DNA of 64,000 bases, taken from assembly GCF_006385175.1 (NCBI RefSeq), contig NZ_VFIY01000015.1, positions 250,501 through 314,500 on the forward strand. The letters run 5' to 3'. Of this stretch, positions 59,907 to 64,000 are shown piece after piece. How positions within the stretch are numbered: position 1 is the first letter of the stretch; each line of letters opens with the position of its first letter. This stretch comes from Emcibacter nanhaiensis (GTDB lineage: Bacteria > Pseudomonadota > Alphaproteobacteria > Sphingomonadales > Emcibacteraceae). A model generated the notes under the pieces. That model was not told where the DNA came from. It was given only the letters and a program-made list of their open reading frames with translations, and ran no database searches. Both the position numbers and the translations under genes were made by a program.

Positions 59907-60893
59907 ATGAAACTTGCATCACTGAAATCAGGCCGCGACGGCAAGCTCGTCGTGGTCAACCGCGACCTGACCAAGGCGGCTTCCGCCGAAGCCGTGGCCT
60001 CGACCATGCAGATGGCGCTCGACCACTGGGCCGATGCCGAGCCCAAGCTGAAGGCGATCTATGACGACCTGAACGCTGGTAAGATCGAGGGTTTTGATTT
60101 CGACCCGGCCGAATGCGATGCGCCGCTGCCGCGCGCCTATCACTGGGCCGACGGGTCCGCCTATGTGACCCATGTGGAACTGGTGCGCAAGGCCCGCGGG
60201 GCGGAACTGCCGGCCACCTTCTGGGAAGACCCGCTGATCTATATGGGGGCATCAGATGCCTTCATTGGGCCGCGTGATCCGATCGAAATGGAAAGCGAAG
60301 ACTGGGGTATCGATTTCGAGGCCGAACTCGCCGTCATCACCGATGACGTGCCGGCCGGCGTCGGTCCGGCCCAGGGGCTGGAACATATCAAGCTGATCAC
60401 CATTCTCAATGACGTGTCGCTGCGGAACCTGATTCCGGGGGAGCTGGCCAAGCAGTTTGGCTTCTATCAATCCAAACCGCATACCGCCTTTGCCCCGGTG
60501 TTTGTCACCCCCGACGAGCTGGGCGACGCCTGGAAGGACGGCAAGGTGCATCTGCCGCTGCATGCCACGCTGAACGGCATCAAGATCGGCTCCCCCAATG
60601 CCGGTGTGGACATGACGTTCGACTTCGGCAGGCTGATTTCCCACGTGGCCAAATCCCGCGGTCTGGAGGCCGGCACCGTGATCGGTTCCGGCACCATTTC
60701 CAACCAGGGCTCCAAGGACGGTTCCTGCTGCCTGGCGGAAGTGCGCTGCCTGGAAACCATTGCCGACGGCAAACCGAGCACACCGTTCATGAGCTTTGGC
60801 GATCGGATCGAGATTGAAATGTTCGATGCGGACGGCAAAACCATCTTCGGCAAGATCGACCAGGTGGTCAAACAGTACCACCCGCCGCGCTAA
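59907..60893 (+). CDS. Fumarylacetoacetase-family hydrolase
   Basis: A 328-residue FAH-family enzyme. The metal site shows EDWGIDFEAELAVITDD with the Glu ligand, followed by ITILNDVSLRNLIPGEL, QSKPHTAFAPVFVTPDEL and the IGSGTISNQGSKDGSCCLAEVRCLE motif. It hydrolyses fumarylacetoacetate to fumarate and acetoacetate, the last step of homogentisate breakdown. Start at ATG 59907, 38 bases after hmgA. Confidence 0.9.
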   Translation: MKLASLKSGRDGKLVVVNRDLTKAASAEAVASTMQMALDHWADAEPKLKAIYDDLNAGKIEGFDFDPAECDAPLPRAYHWADGSAYVTHVELVRKARGAELPATFWEDPLIYMGASDAFIGPRDPIEMESEDWGIDFEAELAVITDDVPAGVGPAQGLEHIKLITILNDVSLRNLIPGELAKQFGFYQSKPHTAFAPVFVTPDELGDAWKDGKVHLPLHATLNGIKIGSPNAGVDMTFDFGRLISHVAKSRGLEAGTVIGSGTISNQGSKDGSCCLAEVRCLETIADGKPSTPFMSFGDRIEIEMFDADGKTIFGKIDQVVKQYHPPR

Positions 60894-60914
60894 ACACGAT
60901 CAAGGGAGACAGCG

Positions 60915-61553
60915 ATGCTTGCGCTTTACGGCTATTACCGATCCTCCGCCGCCTACCGACTGCGGATTGCCCTCAATCTCAAGGGGCTGGAGTATGAAAA
61001 TATCCCGGTCTCCCTGCTCGCCGGTGAACACCGCAACGAAGAGTATCTCAAGCTCAATGCCCAGGGGCTGGTGCCGGCGCTGAAAGACGGCGGCCTGACC
61101 CTGGGCCAGTCCATGGCGATCCTGGAATATCTGGAAGAAACCCGGCCGGAAGTGCCGCTGCTGCCGGCTGATGCGGCGGGACGGGCCCGGGTGCGCCAGA
61201 TCGCCAATATCATTGCCTGTGACATCCATCCGCTCGATAACCTCAGGGTGCTGAAATACCTCAAAGGAGACCTCGGCATTTCCGACGAGGCCAAGGAAAT
61301 CTGGTATCGCCACTGGATCAGGCTCGGCTTCGAGGCCATCGAGGCCATGCTGCAGGACGGTGCCAGCGGTCGTTATTGCCACGGCGATACGCCGACCATG
61401 GCCGAGGCCTGCCTGATCCCGCAGCTGTATAACGCCCGTCGCTTTAATACCCCGCTTGACGAGTTCCCGACCATTCTCAGGATCGAGGAACTGTGCAATT
61501 CCCAGGACCCGTTCATCCGGGCCCTGCCGGAAAACCAGCCCGACGCCAGCTGA
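60915..61553 (+). CDS. maiA: Maleylacetoacetate isomerase (zeta-class GST)
   Basis: A 212-residue glutathione transferase of the zeta class. The signature SSAAYRLRIALNLKGL, with the SSxxxRxR motif that binds glutathione, and AQGLVPALKDG, LTLGQSMAILEYLEET are diagnostic. It isomerises maleylacetoacetate to fumarylacetoacetate. It is 21 bases after fah; a hairpin follows. Confidence 0.92.
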   Translation: MLALYGYYRSSAAYRLRIALNLKGLEYENIPVSLLAGEHRNEEYLKLNAQGLVPALKDGGLTLGQSMAILEYLEETRPEVPLLPADAAGRARVRQIANIIACDIHPLDNLRVLKYLKGDLGISDEAKEIWYRHWIRLGFEAIEAMLQDGASGRYCHGDTPTMAEACLIPQLYNARRFNTPLDEFPTILRIEELCNSQDPFIRALPENQPDAS

Positions 61554-61561
61554 TTCTGCAT

Positions 61562-61588
61562 AAAAGGCTGGCATTCCGGCCGCCTTTT
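61562..61588 (+). terminator. Terminator-like hairpin after maiA
   Basis: AAAAGGC-T-GGC-ATTCCG-GCC-GCCTTTT, a ten-pair stem with a bulged T and only four T, closing the homogentisate run. Confidence 0.6.
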
Positions 61589-61601
61589 GCGTATTCTGAA
61601 T

Positions 61602-61617
61602 TAAAACGATCGTTTTA
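61602..61617. promoter_or_regulatory. 16-bp perfect palindrome before the SDR gene
   Basis: TAAAACGATCGTTTTA is fully self-complementary and lies 25 bases before the start of the SDR gene, a typical place for a TetR-type operator. No TetR gene is in the window. Confidence 0.6.
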
Positions 61618-61641
61618 TTCGAGAATTAATGGGAGTGCAGC

Positions 61642-62415
61642 ATGAAAAACCTGTTCGATATTTCCGGCAAGACCGCTGTGATCACCGGCGGTTCGCGCGG
61701 GATCGGGGCCATGATCGCCCGCGGGTTTGTGGAATATGGGGTGAAGACCTATATCTGTTCCCGCAAACTGGAGCAGTGCGAGGCGACGGTGGAGGAGCTC
61801 AGCAAATATGGTGAAATCATCGGCCTGCAGGCGGATCTGTCGACCATGGAAGGGGTGACCGCGTTTGCCGACCAGATCAAGGAACGGGAAGACAGCCTGG
61901 ATATCCTGATCAACAATGCCGGGGCCGCCTGGGGCGCGCCGCTGGAGGAGTTTCCGGAAGCCGGCTGGGACAAGGTCATGGACACCAATGTCAAAGGCGT
62001 GTTCTTCCTGACCCAGAAGCTGTTGCCGCTGCTGAAAAAAGCCGGCAGCGCCGAGGACCCGGCCCGGGTGGTCAATGTGGGCAGCGTCGACGGTCTGCAT
62101 GTGCCGGACCCGGAAACCTACAGCTATTCCGCCAGCAAGGCGGCGGTGCTGCACATGACCCGGGTGCTGGCCAAGAGGCTGGCCCGGGACCATATCAATG
62201 TCACCGCCATCGCCCCCGGACCGTTCCCCAGCGCCATGACCAAGGGCCTGTTCGAAGCTGTCGGTGTGGATAAAATCACCGACGAAGTTCCGCTGGGAAG
62301 GATTGGCACGCCCGAGGATATGGCGGGCGTCGCCATTTACCTGTGCAGCCGGGCCGGGGCCTATGTCACCGGCGAGCATGTCACCGTCGACGGCGGCTGG
62401 GCCACGACAGTTTAA
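61642..62415 (+). CDS. SDR-family oxidoreductase
   Basis: A 257-residue classical SDR: TGGSRGIGAMIARGFVEYG, NNAGAAWG, the Ser in NVGSVDGL and YSASKAAVLH with the catalytic Tyr and Lys. It is similar in type to 3-oxoacyl or hydroxyacyl dehydrogenases. It is after the homogentisate run but has its own palindrome, so it is probably a separate unit. Substrate unknown. It is convergent with the carboxypeptidase gene. Confidence 0.85.
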   Translation: MKNLFDISGKTAVITGGSRGIGAMIARGFVEYGVKTYICSRKLEQCEATVEELSKYGEIIGLQADLSTMEGVTAFADQIKEREDSLDILINNAGAAWGAPLEEFPEAGWDKVMDTNVKGVFFLTQKLLPLLKKAGSAEDPARVVNVGSVDGLHVPDPETYSYSASKAAVLHMTRVLAKRLARDHINVTAIAPGPFPSAMTKGLFEAVGVDKITDEVPLGRIGTPEDMAGVAIYLCSRAGAYVTGEHVTVDGGWATTV

Positions 62416-62424
62416 CGCTGGCCC

Positions 62425-63561
62425 TTACAGCCGGGGCAGGACCGCCAGCAGCGCATCCAGACTGGCTTTGCCCAGTTTGGCCGAGCGGTCCGGCGACCAG
62501 CCGGTCTCCGGATAAGGGGTCTTTTCCGTATCCTTGAACGGCATCTCCAGGGTCATGGACACCGCATTATAGCGGTGGGCCAGCTGGTTGGTGGCCATGG
62601 TCAGGTTGGCCTTGCCCGGCGCGGATTTGGGATAGCCCACCTCGGTCTGGAAATCGGGCGAAATCCTTGCCAGCTGGTCCATAAATTCATAAGCCAGGTC
62701 AAGCTGGGATTCGTCGATGTCGGGGATGCCCTCGAAACAGGCAATGAAGTTATAGGGTAGGGCCTCGTCACCGTGCACGTCCAGCACCAGATCAATTCCG
62801 GTCTCATCCATTTTGCCGCGCACATACGCCACTTCCGGCTCGCTGCTGAAATCCGGATCTTCCCACACCCGGTTGAGGTTGACGCCGGCCGCATTGGTGC
62901 GCAAATGGCCGCGGCGGCTGCCGTCCGGATTCATATTCGGCACCGCATAGAAGACGCATTTGTCCAGCAGGGTGCGGCTGACCGGGTCATTGTCGTCCAG
63001 CAGCCGTTCCAGCATGCCTTCCATGAACCATTCGGCCATGGTCTCACCCGGATGCTGGCGGGCGATATACCAGATGACTTTTTTATCCTCGCCCTGTTGG
63101 TTTTTGGGGGTGCCGATGGTCAGCAGGTCCATGTCCTGGCCGTCCAGGGTTTCGCCGATGGTATGGAGCGCGACTTTTTCGTCGGCGGCGCAGCGGGCGA
63201 TCAGGTCATGGTGCCGTTCCATGCTGTAAGGCGCGAAATAGGCATAATAAACGCAGTCGGTTTCCGGCACATGGTGGATCACCAGCGAGCCGTCCTTGTA
63301 AACGGTACTGACCCGGAACCAGTTCTTCCGGTCATAGGAGGCGACGGCCTGGTAATTTTCCCAACCTTGGGGATAGGCGGCGTTTTCCACGTCCTCGATG
63401 CTCAGCGCGCAGAGCTGGCCCTTGGCGCCGGTCATGCGGAAATAGAACCACTGGAAAAAGTCCGACTTGTTATCCTTGTGGATATGCAGACGGATGTTGG
63501 ACGGATTTTCCGCCTCGATCACTTCAATATTGCCGCCGTCAAAGTCGCTGCTGATCTTCAT
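62425..63561 (-). CDS. M14-type cytosolic carboxypeptidase
   Basis: A 378-residue zinc carboxypeptidase of the cytosolic carboxypeptidase (CCP/AGBL-like) subfamily. An N-terminal beta domain typical of the group (FDGGNIEVIEAENPSNIRLHIHKDNKSDFFQWFYFR) precedes the catalytic domain with zinc ligands His170 and Glu173 in RQHPGETMAEWF, NPDGSRRGHLRTNAAGVNLNR, the third ligand in LDVHGDE and the catalytic Glu in SMTLEMPF. Eukaryotic relatives remove glutamate from protein tails; the bacterial substrate is unknown. No signal peptide is seen. Confidence 0.88.
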   Translation of the reverse strand: MKISSDFDGGNIEVIEAENPSNIRLHIHKDNKSDFFQWFYFRMTGAKGQLCALSIEDVENAAYPQGWENYQAVASYDRKNWFRVSTVYKDGSLVIHHVPETDCVYYAYFAPYSMERHHDLIARCAADEKVALHTIGETLDGQDMDLLTIGTPKNQQGEDKKVIWYIARQHPGETMAEWFMEGMLERLLDDNDPVSRTLLDKCVFYAVPNMNPDGSRRGHLRTNAAGVNLNRVWEDPDFSSEPEVAYVRGKMDETGIDLVLDVHGDEALPYNFIACFEGIPDIDESQLDLAYEFMDQLARISPDFQTEVGYPKSAPGKANLTMATNQLAHRYNAVSMTLEMPFKDTEKTPYPETGWSPDRSAKLGKASLDALLAVLPRL

Positions 63562-63838
63562 TGGTTATCCCCGCGTGTTGAATCACTTTTACTGCAGGGA
63601 TATTTACACGGCTTCGCCTCCGGAGGGAAGTGCTGAGCGGGAGGAAAATGGATTCCTGCGGCAAGACAGGGGATTGGCGGAATCTTTTTCGGACCGGAAA
63701 AGATTGTATAAAATATTTGTCTGTTTTATGGTTTTGACTTTGCAACAGCGTGACAGCCCCGGCCAATTCTGCCAGACTGTGCGCTGTTTGTGTAAATGAG
63801 AGCTCTAAATAGCGCCTTAAAATATCAAGGGGAAGAAA
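63562..63838. other. 277-bp gap with no gene
   Basis: Between the carboxypeptidase start and the leader frame I see no coding pattern, no terminator and no clear promoter motif. It must hold the promoters of both flanking units. Confidence 0.5.
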
Positions 63839-63892
63839 ATGTCCGTCGGAAGAAATCTTCTGTTCAAGTTCATCGGGGGGATGCGTAAATGA
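63839..63892 (+). CDS. 17-codon leader peptide frame coupled to the POT transporter
   Basis: ATG 63839 follows AAGGGGAAG at correct spacing and the frame encodes MSVGRNLLFKFIGGMRK, then TGA at 63890-63892. That stop overlaps the transporter ATG at 63889-63891 (ATGA), so ribosomes finishing the leader could restart on the transporter. Whether it has a regulatory role is unknown. Confidence 0.5.
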   Translation: MSVGRNLLFKFIGGMRK

Positions 63893-64000
63893 CGTCAGTT
63901 ACAGGTAACCTGCGCGAAGGATCCCAGCAGCGGGAGTTCCTCGGCCATCCCATCGGCCTGGGGGTGTGTTTTCTCACCGAGATGTGGGAGCGTTTTTCCT
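63889..64000 (+). CDS. POT/PTR2-family peptide transporter (5' end only)
   Basis: The first 37 codons are visible, ending at the window edge. FLGHPIGLGVCFLTEMWERFS is the first-helix signature of proton-dependent oligopeptide transporters (HPxGLxxxFxTExWERFS). The rest lies beyond the window. The start ATG overlaps the stop of a short leader frame and has GGGGG eight bases upstream. Confidence 0.88.
   Translation, partial: MTSVTGNLREGSQQREFLGHPIGLGVCFLTEMWERFS

Overview
The window is about 64 kb of a roughly 57% GC chromosome from an alphaproteobacterium, most likely a free-living aerobic marine-type heterotroph. Evidence: the ftsK-lolA neighbourhood with xth nearby, a cnoX-LON-Trm112 gene run, a DUF3576 lipoprotein followed by leuS-lptE-holA, PAS_5-family proteins, ubiquinone-type UbiH hydroxylase, two ammonium transporters under sigma-54 control, a TonB receptor paired with a beta-propeller phytase, and CoA-dependent aromatic catabolism. 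I cannot name the genus from sequence alone. No insertion sequence, prophage, integrase or CRISPR array was seen; gene order looks chromosomal and mostly housekeeping.

Layout. 1-5.4 kb: response-regulator fragment, tRNA-Gly(GCC), prolyl-tRNA editing protein, cnoX-LON-Trm112 run, a PEP-CTERM-tailed secreted protein, a UbiH-type hydroxylase. 5.4-8.9 kb: nitrogen block glnK-amtB and a second amt gene, each behind a -24/-12 promoter. 9-15.2 kb: aminotransferase, ftsK, lolA, a strong small-RNA candidate, a hypothetical gene, xth. 15.2-17.9 kb: four tandem diverged PAS_5 paralogues. 17.9-21.6 kb: pterin genes (folB, a PTR1/FolM-like reductase, a PTPS-like protein), an OmpR-type regulator and ribA. 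21.6-25.4 kb: pspF facing pspABC with an extra Cys-rich PspC-like and an extra PspB-like gene, then an L,D-transpeptidase. 25.4-33.8 kb: yggS, thiE-like, outer-membrane barrel, DUF3576 lipoprotein, leuS-lptE-holA, a crotonase lacking both usual glutamates. 33.8-36.6 kb: a partner-switching module (pseudo-receiver-kinase, STAS protein, receiver-PP2C phosphatase). 36.9-50.4 kb: Mpo1-like protein, acyl-CoA synthetase, NSS transporter, phytase/TonB receptor pair, D-amino-acid dehydrogenase, HNH protein, HpcH/HpaI lyase, a Fur-boxed unknown gene, acetate permease with its DUF485 partner.

50.8-62.4 kb is catabolic. One set (FAD monooxygenase-OYE fusion, SDR, MarR, aryl-CoA ligase, stand-alone RAM protein) fits 2-aminobenzoate or a related benzoate degraded through the CoA ester. 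After an FNR-boxed hemN comes homogentisate catabolism (hmgA, fumarylacetoacetase, maleylacetoacetate isomerase) with a divergent MarR regulator and a 7-2-7 palindrome between them. The window ends with an M14 carboxypeptidase and the start of a POT peptide transporter preceded by a translationally coupled 17-codon leader frame.

The least explained items are the structured RNA at 13.56-13.71 kb, the PAS_5 array with a shared upstream block, the partner-switching module with a degenerate receiver, the iron-boxed unknown gene at 47.7 kb, and three places where a gene's last codons and stop are tandemly repeated (two with a 14-bp period).
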